Shown one piece after another: positions 1 through 7,798 of a stretch of 64,000 bases of DNA. Position numbers and translations under genes: made by a program. Source of the DNA: Zhihengliuella alba (GTDB lineage: Bacteria; Actinomycetota; Actinomycetes; Actinomycetales; Micrococcaceae); NCBI RefSeq assembly GCF_039538765.1, contig NZ_BAABCJ010000005.1:124001-188000 (forward strand). Direction: 5' to 3'. Below the pieces are notes generated by a model. That model worked only from the letters and a program-made list of their open reading frames with translations. It searched no databases and was not told where the DNA came from. The first letter of the stretch is position 1, and the number at the start of each line of letters is the position of its first letter.

Positions 1-336
1 GACGACGCCGCCCTCCGCGAGCTCATCGGCCGCAAGGGCGACGGGCTGGAGGCCCTCCAGGAGCTCGTGCGCCTGGCCGTGCTCACGAGCACCGGGAACA
101 GGTCGCGGCTCGTGCTGGACATCCTCGGCTACCGCCGCGGCCGTACCTCGGAGCTGACCCGGTTGGCCGAGGACGCCGTCGCCCAGGTCAAGGAGAGCGG
201 GGAGAACGTCGCGCTCGAGCCCATGTCCGCCTACGAGCGGAAGATCGTGCACGACGTCGTGGCCGAACTGGGTCTGCAGAGCGCGTCCGACGGCGAGGGC
301 GCCCGGCGGCACGTCGTCGTCTCCGTCGACGCCTAG
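1..336 (+). CDS. jag: Jag/KhpB RNA-binding protein, C-terminal part
   Basis: The frame is open from the first base of the window, so this is the 3' end of a gene that starts to the left. The visible 111 residues hold a KH-type GxxG loop (IGRKGDGLEAL) and then an R3H domain with the signature Arg-x3-His in YERKIVHDVV. This is the KH–R3H order of Jag/KhpB, a small RNA-binding protein that in Gram-positive bacteria affects cell elongation and division. It normally follows yidC and precedes rsmG near the origin, and rsmG is indeed next, about 100 bp downstream. The N-terminal part is outside the window, so the presence of a Jag-N domain cannot be judged. Identification is firm from motif plus context. 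Confidence 0.93.
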   Translation, partial: DDAALRELIGRKGDGLEALQELVRLAVLTSTGNRSRLVLDILGYRRGRTSELTRLAEDAVAQVKESGENVALEPMSAYERKIVHDVVAELGLQSASDGEGARRHVVVSVDA

Positions 337-439
337 CGCCCTGCGGCGGAGACCGCGCGACGCGGCACCAGGGCGTATGCCTGCATCCAGCGGGGGAGCT
401 CCGGGCTCCGCCGCAGAGACCGGCCTGAAGGGAACACGA

Positions 440-1087
440 GTGGCTGAGCAATGCACGCCGACGGACGCGGAGCGCGTCGCGGCAGAGACCGTTTTCGGCG
501 ACCGGCTGGAACTGGCGGAGAGGTACGTGGAGCACCTCGCGACGTCGGGGATCGAGCGGGGCCTGCTCGGGCCGCGCGAGGTACCACGCCTGTGGGGACG
601 GCACGTGCTGAACTGCGCGGTGGTGACCGAGCTGATTCCGCAGGACGCCACGGTCGCGGACGTCGGCAGCGGTGCCGGCCTGCCCGGACTGACGTTCGCG
701 CTGGCCCGCCCGGACCTGGACATCACCCTGATCGAGCCGCTGGAGCGGCGTTGCATCTGGCTGAACGAGATCATCGAGGACCTCGGCCTGACCCGGGTTC
801 GGGTACTCCGGGGTCGCTCCGAGCAGTTCTTCGACGACGTCGACGTGGATGTGGTCACCGCGCGTGCGGTGTCGGCCCTGTCCAAGCTCGCCGGCATCAC
901 CATGCCGTTGCTCGGTGGACGTGGGCAGCTGCTCGCCCTCAAGGGGCGGAGCGCAGCCGAGGAGATCGAGAAGGCCACCAAGGTGCTGCGCAAGCTGGGT
1001 GGCCGGAACGCCGAGGTCCTGACGGCCGGGTCCACCATTCTGGAGGAGCCCACCACGGTCGTCCGTGTCCCGGTCGGAGCGGCGTGA
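440..1087 (+). CDS. rsmG: 16S rRNA (guanine-527-N7)-methyltransferase RsmG
   Basis: SAM-dependent methyltransferase that makes m7G527 in 16S rRNA; loss of the enzyme gives low-level streptomycin resistance in many bacteria. The 215-residue product carries the Rossmann SAM-binding motif VADVGSGAGLPGL and the upstream conserved stretch LLGPREVPRLWGRHVLNC. I chose the GTG at 440 because AAGGGA lies seven bases upstream and the length then fits the family (about 205–220 aa); the frame is also open back to 377, but that extension has no ribosome binding site and no family similarity. It sits in the classical jag–rsmG–parA–parB order, with an 80-bp gap to parA. Confidence 0.95.
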   Translation: MAEQCTPTDAERVAAETVFGDRLELAERYVEHLATSGIERGLLGPREVPRLWGRHVLNCAVVTELIPQDATVADVGSGAGLPGLTFALARPDLDITLIEPLERRCIWLNEIIEDLGLTRVRVLRGRSEQFFDDVDVDVVTARAVSALSKLAGITMPLLGGRGQLLALKGRSAAEEIEKATKVLRKLGGRNAEVLTAGSTILEEPTTVVRVPVGAA

Positions 1088-1167
1088 ACCGATAGTCTGT
1101 AGGCGCGTCCGCGTACGCCGCACACGGAAGTGAACCCCTTCTGGAAGAGTCTCGAGTTCGGAACAAG

Positions 1168-2064
1168 ATGGACACCATGGATGACAGCACCCCGCTAGCC
1201 AGCCAGCTGCTCAACGAGAGCAAGCGGCGCGAGCGTCTCAAGGGTCGTGCGTTGCCTACGCCAGATGAGACTCGTTTCTTCACCATCAGCAACCAGAAGG
1301 GCGGCGTGGGCAAGACGACGACCACGGTGAACGTCGCCGCCGCCCTGGCACAAGCCGGTTTGAACGTTCTAGTGGTTGATATCGACCCGCAGGGCAATGC
1401 CTCGACGGCCCTGGGCATCGAGCACCATGCCGAGGTGGAGAGCATCTACGACGTCCTCATCAACGATGTCCCGCTCGAGGACGTGATCGCACCGTGCCCC
1501 GACTTCGACACCCTCTGCGTTGCCCCCGCGACGATTCATCTGGCCGGCGCGGAGATCGAGCTCGTCTCCCTGGTCGCCCGTGAACAGCGCCTCCGGCGCG
1601 CACTGGACGAGTACGCCAAGTACCGCGAGAAGCACGGCATGCCCCGGTTGGACTACGTGTTCGTGGACTGCCCGCCCAGCCTCGGACTGCTGACGGTCAA
1701 CGCTTTCGTCGCGGCACGTGAGGTTCTCATCCCCATCCAGTGCGAGTACTACGCGCTCGAGGGGCTGAGTCAGCTGCTGAAGAACATCGAAATGATCCAG
1801 AAGCATCTCAACAGCGAACTGGTGGTCTCCACCATCCTGCTCACCATGTACGACGGGCGAACGAATCTTGCGGCACAGGTTGCACAGGAGGTTCGAGAGC
1901 ACTTCCCCAACGAGGTTCTCGAAGCCGTGATTCCGCGCAGTGTGCGCATCTCCGAGGCTCCGAGCTATCAGCAGACCGTCATCACCTATGACAAGAGCTC
2001 CACCGGCGCCCTGTCCTACATGGAGGCGGCAGCCGAGATCGCCGACCGGGGCGTCTCCAGCTAG
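1168..2064 (+). CDS. parA: Chromosome partitioning ATPase ParA (Soj)
   Basis: ParA/MinD-superfamily ATPase that drives segregation of the ParB–parS complex. The deviant Walker A motif KGGVGKTT is at residues 44–51, followed by the Walker A' region VLVVDIDPQGNAS and the Walker B-like VFVDCPPSLGLL. About 35 residues precede the ATPase fold, rich in Lys/Arg and without clear homology. ATG 1168 is used; ATG 1177 is an equally acceptable start. A clear rho-independent terminator follows the stop, which is unusual because parA and parB normally form one transcript; here they are about 2.6 kb apart. Chromosomal rather than plasmid type, judged by rsmG context and length (298 aa). Confidence 0.96.
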   Translation: MDTMDDSTPLASQLLNESKRRERLKGRALPTPDETRFFTISNQKGGVGKTTTTVNVAAALAQAGLNVLVVDIDPQGNASTALGIEHHAEVESIYDVLINDVPLEDVIAPCPDFDTLCVAPATIHLAGAEIELVSLVAREQRLRRALDEYAKYREKHGMPRLDYVFVDCPPSLGLLTVNAFVAAREVLIPIQCEYYALEGLSQLLKNIEMIQKHLNSELVVSTILLTMYDGRTNLAAQVAQEVREHFPNEVLEAVIPRSVRISEAPSYQQTVITYDKSSTGALSYMEAAAEIADRGVSS

Positions 2065-2080
2065 CCGTCCGTGGATCCAG

Positions 2081-2121
2081 AGGAAGCCCGTGAGATGGAG
2101 CATCTGACGGGCTTCCTCTTT
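2081..2121 (+). terminator. Rho-independent terminator of parA
   Basis: An 11-bp perfect stem (2081–2091 with 2107–2117, AGGAAGCCCGT/ACGGGCTTCCT), a 15-nt loop and a short T-rich tail lie 16 bp after the parA stop. It indicates that parA is transcribed separately from parB. Confidence 0.85.
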
Positions 2122-2179
2122 GTCGTGGGTCGGCATGAAGCCGCTGCATGCCGACCGCCGCCGCCGGTCCCGCAGACGC

Positions 2180-2193
2180 GTTTCACGTGAAAC
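2180..2193. other. parS site 1
   Basis: Perfect palindrome GTTTCACGTGAAAC, the core of the bacterial ParB-binding site, 116 bp after the parA stop. Flanking bases extend it to CGTTTCACGTGAAACG. Confidence 0.95.
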
Positions 2194-2364
2194 GACCCCC
2201 TGTCTGTGGATGTAGTCGGGGGCTTAGCCACCTCGGTCCGGATCCGTACCCTTTTTCAGTTTCGCCGGAGCACGAATCATCGACCGACACCGGCGCGGGT
2301 GATGGAGTACCGGAAACGCCTGTCCGGCTGCCCCCTAGGGGGGCAAGCCTGCCCGCGGGCGGGC

Positions 2365-2378
2365 GTTTCACGTGAAAC
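2365..2378. other. parS site 2
   Basis: Perfect GTTTCACGTGAAAC, 185 bp from site 1, also flanked C...G. Confidence 0.95.
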
Positions 2379-3073
2379 GGCCAGTAGTTCGCTCCACGCT
2401 GGGGGCTGAGTGGGGTGTAGGACCTACCAGCGCCCGCCGGTGATCGCGTCTTCCTGCGGGTCGGACGTGGATCGGGCTTGGCTTTGTGGCCTCGACGACG
2501 GGGTACGGCGCCTCCGAAGTCGTCGGGAGACGCCGTAGGGCGGTTGGTCACGGTGGATGCTCGCCGGAGCGTTGCTGCTTCGTCTTGTCCCTCGTGGACG
2601 CTGGAGACCACACTTCCTCTGGTGGCCGTGCAGCCGCCGCCCGGGTTGGTGCGGCGAAGGGCGGAAGACCGCACGGTGAAGCGCCCCAGAGGTCTGTGCA
2701 TCGGATGGCAGGAGTGGCGCGGCTCGCTGGTGGAGCCAGTCCTTGGTGCACAGTGGCGATGCTGCGGGGTCCCCCGGAGCTGGGGCTGGGAATGACTCGG
2801 GCGCGATTCGAAGAACGTACCCTCTCGAGCCTGCATGGACGCACCGTGCCGGCGCCAAAACGCCGGCCTTTCGGACCTTCGATCAAATCGCGGACGGGAT
2901 CTTCCAGCGTGTCGGCGGTCCGGGACTGCGATCGGTGCTCGCCCTACGGAGGCTACGATCGCGAGCGCCTCACCCGGTCGTCATGGGCCAGCGGACTACC
3001 CAGGGGATGGAGGTTGCGGCCGATGAGGACTCACGCACCGAACGGCAGGACTGGAGGTGCGCGGGTCCGTGGC

Positions 3074-3087
3074 GTTTCACGTGAAAC
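3074..3087. other. parS site 3
   Basis: Perfect GTTTCACGTGAAAC, 709 bp from site 2; flanked C...G. Confidence 0.95.
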
Positions 3088-3331
3088 GTGGCCAGGCGTG
3101 GACAATGAGCTGTCGTGCAGGGAGATCGCGCTGCTTGCTCCGGCCCGCGCGGGCCCGCGCCCGGATGACCCCTAGTCCATTGACCGGCACGTATGAAGCA
3201 AGGATGGGACATGGATGATGCCAGCCGAGACGTGGCCGAGGCACGGCCGGGAGTGCTCTCACAGATGGACGTTCAGCTCGAAACAGCGCGCCATCGCTGA
3301 AAGTGGGAGTGCGGCGGACCGCCTGGCACCT

Positions 3332-3345
3332 GTTTCACGTGAAAC
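3332..3345. other. parS site 4
   Basis: Perfect GTTTCACGTGAAAC, 258 bp from site 3. The preceding base is T here, as in the classical TGTTTCACGTGAAACA. Confidence 0.95.
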
Positions 3346-3631
3346 GACGACCTCGTTGCGGGCTCGGCGGCCTCGGCGGCGGTGACCAGATAGTCGACGG
3401 TCTCCGTGCAGTTGATCGGGGTAAATCCTGGCGAGGTGTCGAGCACGTGAGCGGGGGAGCGCGGCGATGGGATGGAGGGATTGTCCACACCCTATCCGCG
3501 AGGTAGAGCGCCCGCGGCCCGGAGGGGGCCGGCAGAGGATTGTCCCTTGCTCGAGGGGCCTCGGCTGTGCCAACGGATCGGCGGCCCGTCATGGTGGCCG
3601 TGGTCTCGCTTCTATCCGCCGTTGAGAGGGC

Positions 3632-3645
3632 GTTTCACGTGAAAC
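3632..3645. other. parS site 5
   Basis: Perfect GTTTCACGTGAAAC, 300 bp from site 4. Confidence 0.95.
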
Positions 3646-4065
3646 CCTCATTCGCAGTGTCCTGACGATATTGATCGGGTCGTATCGCCGTTCCGTCGAG
3701 ATCTCGTTCTCCGCCGGAGGGGAATCGGACGTCCTTCCGACGGAGCGCCGTGGCACCGGGGCACTCGGTGCTGCCCGTCGCAGCCTCCGGTCGGCCAGGA
3801 GACCGGCCCAGGGTGTGGCTCCGCGCGCACAGGGGTCTCGGCAGCTGGATGGCGGGCCATTGACGGCCCTGCGGTGTGTGCGCCTGAGCTGCTGACTTTG
3901 GGGTGTCTCGCTTGGTGTGGTTTCTCTGTGCCGCATTCCCGGCCACGCGAATGCGGCGACGCTGCAGCAGTCTGTGACGCCTGCCCGGACCGTGGGCATT
4001 GGAGCCGCCGGGTTCGGTGGCCAACCCAGGGAGGCACCTGACTCTGACGGACGGACATCGACTCG

Positions 4066-4079
4066 GTTTCACGTGAAAC
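4066..4079. other. parS site 6
   Basis: Perfect GTTTCACGTGAAAC, 434 bp from site 5; just upstream of the G-run block at 4110–4142. Confidence 0.95.
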
Positions 4080-4109
4080 GGGGATTCACGAGCGACGGCA
4101 CTGGACGGC

Positions 4110-4142
4110 GGGGAGGGTGGGCTCAAGAGGGGGAGGGGTGGG
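4110..4142 (+). other. Guanine-run block, possible G-quadruplex
   Basis: Two compact groups of G runs on the plus strand: GGGGAGGGTGGG (4110–4121) and GGGGGAGGGGTGGG (4129–4142), separated by seven bases. With six runs of three or more G and one-base loops this fits the usual G-quadruplex pattern. It lies between parS sites 6 and 7. Confidence 0.5.
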
Positions 4143-4281
4143 CTCGTGGCGGGGCAGAGCCGCACGCGCAGCCGCACGCCCGGCAGCCGCGTATGAAGGC
4201 GGGGATCGGACGGGTTGCAGCAGTGGTCGGGAGAGAGAATGTCGGGATGCGGCTTATGTGCGGGGTGACCTGATGTTCCTC

Positions 4282-4295
4282 GTTTCACGTGAAAC
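4282..4295. other. parS site 7
   Basis: Perfect GTTTCACGTGAAAC, 216 bp from site 6. Confidence 0.95.
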
Positions 4296-4496
4296 GTACC
4301 TGCGCGACCGGTTGGCTGGTGGTGTGTTGCTGCATGAGCGAGCGCAGCGGGAGGACGCGACTTCGCCCGGATGAGCCACGAGGAGAACCGAGCGGAAGGA
4401 TCGTCGTATTCGATAGGGTCCTTTGCTGCGGCGACCGACGCCGAAGCCGCCGGGCGACGTGTGGGTTCCGTCAGCCGACACACCCGAGGGGCGGGC

Positions 4497-4510
4497 GTTT
4501 CACGTGAAAC
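4497..4510. other. parS site 8
   Basis: Perfect GTTTCACGTGAAAC, 215 bp from site 7 and 172 bp before the parB start. Confidence 0.95.
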
Positions 4511-4681
4511 GCGGACGGCTGGGACCTCTGTGGCACCCCACGAGGGCCAGAGCGGAGCGTCTCTGGGCCACGGGGCGCCGATCGTGCCGCCTGCAGGGCT
4601 GGCGTGGGTGGATGCCAGTAAACTGATCAGAGGTCGCGGTCGGCTCGACCGTCTGCACTGGAGATTCTGAGAGGGTACTAG

Positions 4682-6052
4682 ATGACTGAGAAGCGACGAG
4701 GCCTGGGGCGCGGCTTGGGCGCCCTGATTTCGAGTTCGCCATCGAATGCGCAGGACAGTGATGACACGGCCGCGCCGACTCAAGACTCTCCGACGACCGC
4801 TTCCGTGGCCACGGCAGGGGAGCGGACGGCCCCCAAGAAGTCACCGGCCCCGAAGGCGACCGCGACGAAGCCGGCTCAGAAGCCCACTAAGGCCCCTCAG
4901 AAGGCTGCAGAGGCGGGGGAGGCACCACTGCGTGCCGGCTCGGGCGCGGGTACGCAGAGCGGCCCTCGGAAGGCTCGTCCCGTGGACATGTTCTTCACAC
5001 CGGGCCCTGCCGCCGAGGAGGCCCCGAGTGACGCCGCGTCCCCCAAGAAGACGTCGGCTCGCTCGAACGGTAAGCGACCGGCCATGCCGGATGTCATCGG
5101 ACAGGCACGCGCACGGTCGGCCGCGTCGGCCCCCGAGGCAGCCGGCGCTGCTGCACCGGCCGAGGTAGAGGCGGTGGGGGCCGACGACTCTGGGGCCTCC
5201 GAGGAGACCGTTTCACGTGAAACGCTGGTGCCCGTCCCAGGTGCCTCGTTCGCCGAGATCCCTGTTGTCAGCATCCACCCGAATCGCAAGCAGCCCCGCC
5301 AGGTCTTCGACGAGGAGGACATGGCCGAGCTCGTCCACTCCATCAAGGAGATCGGGCTTCTGCAGCCGATCGTCGTGCGGCCTTCCGCCGAGGAGGGCCC
5401 GGAGCGATACGAGCTGGTCATGGGAGAGCGCCGCTGGCGTGCCACCCAGGAGGCCGGACTCGAGACGATCCCCGCCATTGTCCGGCAGACGACGAATGAA
5501 GACCTGCTGCGCGATGCTCTCCTGGAGAACCTCCATCGCTCGCAGCTCAATCCGCTGGAGGAGGCAGCGGCCTACCAGCAGCTGCTCGAGGAGTTCGGCT
5601 GTACTCAAGAGGAGCTGTCCGCGCGGATCGGACGGTCCCGCCCGCAGATCTCCAATACGATCCGTCTCATGAAACTGCCGCCGCTGGTTCAGCGGCGCGT
5701 GGCGGCCGGCGTACTCAGTCAGGGTCACGCCCGCGCGCTGCTGGCGCTGACCGATCCTGCCGAGGTGGAACGTCTGGCCCAGCGCATCGTTGCGGAGGGC
5801 CTCTCGGTCCGGGCGACCGAAGAGATCGTGGCCATGAGCGATGGCGTCGAGGAGAAGCGGAAGTCATCCAAGCCGAGGACCAATGCCCGGCACGAGCGCC
5901 TGGACTACCTGGCGACCTCGCTGTCCGACCGACTCGACACGAACGTGAAGATCACGCTGGGGGCCAAGAAGGGCAAGGTCGCCATCGAATTCGCCAGCGT
6001 CGACGACCTCAATCGGATCATGGGCTTGATCGCCCCCGAGGCGGACCAGTAG
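4682..6052 (+). CDS. parB: Chromosome partitioning protein ParB with long N-terminal linker
   Basis: ParB/Spo0J CTP-dependent clamp that loads at parS. The N-terminus (RRGLGRGLGALI) is the ParA-contacting motif. The ParB/Srx domain begins near residue 190 (IPVVSIHPNRKQPRQVF) and includes GERRWRA near residue 249 in the nucleotide-binding region; a helix-turn-helix that reads parS follows, then a C-terminal dimerisation segment. The protein is 456 aa, well above the usual 300–380, because residues 20–185 form an Ala/Pro/Lys/Ser-rich linker. Codons 177–181 of the linker contain a parS site, read as VSRET. The stop is followed by a strong bidirectional hairpin shared with trxA. Confidence 0.97.
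   Translation: MTEKRRGLGRGLGALISSSPSNAQDSDDTAAPTQDSPTTASVATAGERTAPKKSPAPKATATKPAQKPTKAPQKAAEAGEAPLRAGSGAGTQSGPRKARPVDMFFTPGPAAEEAPSDAASPKKTSARSNGKRPAMPDVIGQARARSAASAPEAAGAAAPAEVEAVGADDSGASEETVSRETLVPVPGASFAEIPVVSIHPNRKQPRQVFDEEDMAELVHSIKEIGLLQPIVVRPSAEEGPERYELVMGERRWRATQEAGLETIPAIVRQTTNEDLLRDALLENLHRSQLNPLEEAAAYQQLLEEFGCTQEELSARIGRSRPQISNTIRLMKLPPLVQRRVAAGVLSQGHARALLALTDPAEVERLAQRIVAEGLSVRATEEIVAMSDGVEEKRKSSKPRTNARHERLDYLATSLSDRLDTNVKITLGAKKGKVAIEFASVDDLNRIMGLIAPEADQ
5210..5223. other. parS site 9, inside parB
   Basis: Perfect GTTTCACGTGAAAC within the parB linker codons, 713 bp from site 8. It is translated as part of TVSRET, so sequence selection at this place acts on both DNA site and protein. 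Confidence 0.95.
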
Positions 6053-6182
6053 AAGGGGCCGGCTCGAGCGTCGGGTCCCTTCCTCCATCCGAGTCGGCCG
6101 GCATGTCGGCACCGAAACAGGTCTGAAACTTTAACCGGCTTCAAAACGGCCCCTATTCTTCCAGGGGCTTTGTACGCGGCTT

Positions 6183-6234
6183 AAAGGCCAGTGGGCGGCA
6201 TTCCCTCGTCGGGAATGCCGCCCACTGGCCTTTT
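6183..6234. terminator. Bidirectional terminator between parB and trxA
   Basis: Perfect 23-bp stem (6183–6205 with 6211–6233) with a 5-nt loop; the arms begin with AAA and end with TTT, so it can serve the convergent parB and trxA transcripts. Confidence 0.93.
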
Positions 6235-6248
6235 CTGCGGGGTGCCGA

Positions 6249-6572
6249 TCAGAGGTAGTCGGCGAAATCCTGCTCGATGACCTGCTTCGGCTTGGCGCCG
6301 ATCGAGCTCGCGACGTGCTCGCCACCCTTGAAGACGAAGACCGCGGGGATGGACGTGATGCCGTACTTCGCGGCGATGCCCGGGTTCTCGTCCACATTCA
6401 CCTTGACCACGTCGATCTTCTCGGCGTGCTCCTCGGCGATCTGATCGAGGATCGGGGAGAGCATGCGGCAGGGACCGCACCACTCAGCCCAGAAGTCGAC
6501 GATGACGGGCTTGCTGTTCTCCAGCACGTCGGCCTGGAACGTGGCCTCGGTGACGTCCTTGGCAGTGCTCAT
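6249..6572 (-). CDS. trxA: Thioredoxin
   Basis: Cytoplasmic disulfide reductase of 107 aa with the canonical active site WCGPC in FWAEWCGPCRML and the conserved cis-Pro region (GITSIPAVFVFKGG). It is the electron carrier reduced by the thioredoxin reductase encoded 34 bp upstream, so the two form a functional and probably transcriptional pair. The ATG at 6572 follows an AAAGGGG-type ribosome binding site on the minus strand. Nothing is unusual in length or motif. Confidence 0.97.
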   Translation of the reverse strand: MSTAKDVTEATFQADVLENSKPVIVDFWAEWCGPCRMLSPILDQIAEEHAEKIDVVKVNVDENPGIAAKYGITSIPAVFVFKGGEHVASSIGAKPKQVIEQDFADYL

Positions 6573-6605
6573 TGTGTACCCCTTTCGGTATGGGCTTGGG
6601 AGGAA

Positions 6606-7610
6606 TCAGAGGGAGGCGGGCGCGGACGCGTCGGCCTCGTCCTCGGCGCCCAGGTCGTGCGAGACGCCGAGGTTGCCGAGGTAGTGCTCGACGTCGACCG
6701 CGGCGGCGCATCCCGAACCCGCGGCCGTGATCGCCTGACGGTATGTGGAGTCGATGACGTCGCCCGCCGCGAAGACGCCGGGAACGCTGGTCTTGGAAGT
6801 GCGGCCCTGCACGGCGATGTTGCCGTCCTCCGTCAGGTCCAGCTGCCCCTTGACCAGATCGACGCGGGGATCAGAACCGATGGCCACGAAGAGGCCGGTC
6901 ACCGGGAGATCCGTGCTGGTACCGTCCACGAGATTGCGCACCTTCACGCCCGTGAGTTTGCCCTCGCCCTCGAAGCCCTCCACTGCGCTGTTCCAGATGA
7001 AGTCGATCTTGGGGTGGTGCAGCGCACGGTCGGCCATGGTCTTCGACGCCCGCAGTGCGTCGCGGCGGTGGATGACGGTGACCTTGGAGGCGAACTTCGT
7101 CAGGAACAGGGCCTCCTCCATGGCGGAGTCGCCGCCGCCGACGACGGCGATCTCCTGGTCGCGGAAGAAGAAGCCGTCGCAGGTGGCGCACCAGGAGATG
7201 CCGTGGCCCGAGAGCTCCTTCTCGCCGGGCAGTCCCAGCTCACGGTAGGCCGAGCCCGTGGACATGATGACGGCACGGGCCTTGTAGACCTTCCCACTGG
7301 CCAGCGTGACTGTCTTGATGGGGCCGGCGAGCTCGACGCTGGCGACGTCCTCGTACTGGATCTCCGCACCGAACCTGTCCGCCTGCTGGCGCATGTTCTC
7401 CATGAGGTCCGGTCCCATGACGCCCTCGGGGAAGCCCGGGAAGTTCTCGACATCGGTGGTGTTCATGAGGTCGCCGCCGGCGGTCACGGAGCCGGCGATG
7501 ACCAGCGGCTCCAGGTTGGCGCGCGCGGTGTAGATCGCCGCCGTGTAACCGGCCGGACCGGAACCGACGATGATGACGTTGCGGATCGACTCTGCTGCTT
7601 CAGTGGCCAC
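6606..7610 (-). CDS. trxB: Thioredoxin reductase (NADPH)
   Basis: Low-molecular-weight FAD flavoenzyme that passes electrons from NADPH to thioredoxin. The FAD dinucleotide motif VGSGPAGYTAAIYTARA is at the N-terminus, the redox-active CATC lies in the middle of the chain (SWCATCDGFFF), an NADPH-binding VVGGGDSAMEEAL follows it, and the C-terminal FAD signature GVFAAGDVIDSTYRQA is present. Length 334 aa is typical. It is transcribed toward trxA and lies downstream of the murJ/pseudokinase genes in the conserved actinobacterial order. Confidence 0.97.
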   Translation of the reverse strand: MATEAAESIRNVIIVGSGPAGYTAAIYTARANLEPLVIAGSVTAGGDLMNTTDVENFPGFPEGVMGPDLMENMRQQADRFGAEIQYEDVASVELAGPIKTVTLASGKVYKARAVIMSTGSAYRELGLPGEKELSGHGISWCATCDGFFFRDQEIAVVGGGDSAMEEALFLTKFASKVTVIHRRDALRASKTMADRALHHPKIDFIWNSAVEGFEGEGKLTGVKVRNLVDGTSTDLPVTGLFVAIGSDPRVDLVKGQLDLTEDGNIAVQGRTSKTSVPGVFAAGDVIDSTYRQAITAAGSGCAAAVDVEHYLGNLGVSHDLGAEDEADASAPASL

Positions 7611-7748
7611 TCGGAGTGAACCTTCCTGGTACGAGTCTCGACACGAGCGCGCCGAGGGGATGGGAGGCCCGGTCTGCGGCGCTGAGCGCGGCGGGCAGGG
7701 CCGTTTCTGCCTACTTCAACCCTAAGCCGTCCGCGCCTATTCCCTCTA

Positions 7749-7786
7749 CGCGGGCACCGCCGCCGAGTAACGCAACGGTGCCCGCG
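7749..7786 (-). terminator. Hairpin after the pseudokinase gene
   Basis: Perfect 11-bp stem (7749–7759 with 7776–7786) located just beyond the minus-strand stop at 7799. There is no long T run, so termination is probable but not certain; it would separate the upstream block from trxB. Confidence 0.55.
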
Positions 7787-7798
7787 GCCCGGCCGGGG

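Larger units (their letters stand above)
2065..4681. other. 2.6-kb apparently non-coding parA–parB spacer with eight parS sites
   Basis: No frame in this stretch shows a protein family, a convincing ribosome binding site with a long frame, or the GC-rich third codon position seen in the flanking genes. The longest frames, on both strands, run straight through the parS palindromes and translate them as FHVKR or VSRET depending on frame, which marks them as chance frames. The segment holds the parA terminator (2081–2121), eight perfect copies of GTTTCACGTGAAAC, a G-run block at 4110–4142, and the parB promoter region near its right end. It looks like an expanded centromere placed between the two partition genes. 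Confidence 0.8.

Noticed and set aside
2183..4844. Open frames of 60–380 codons in the parA–parB spacer, including a minus-strand frame from 3635 to 4783.
   Set aside because: They translate the parS palindromes in several frames, have no family similarity, no good start signals and no consistent codon pattern; the last one also runs into parB antisense.
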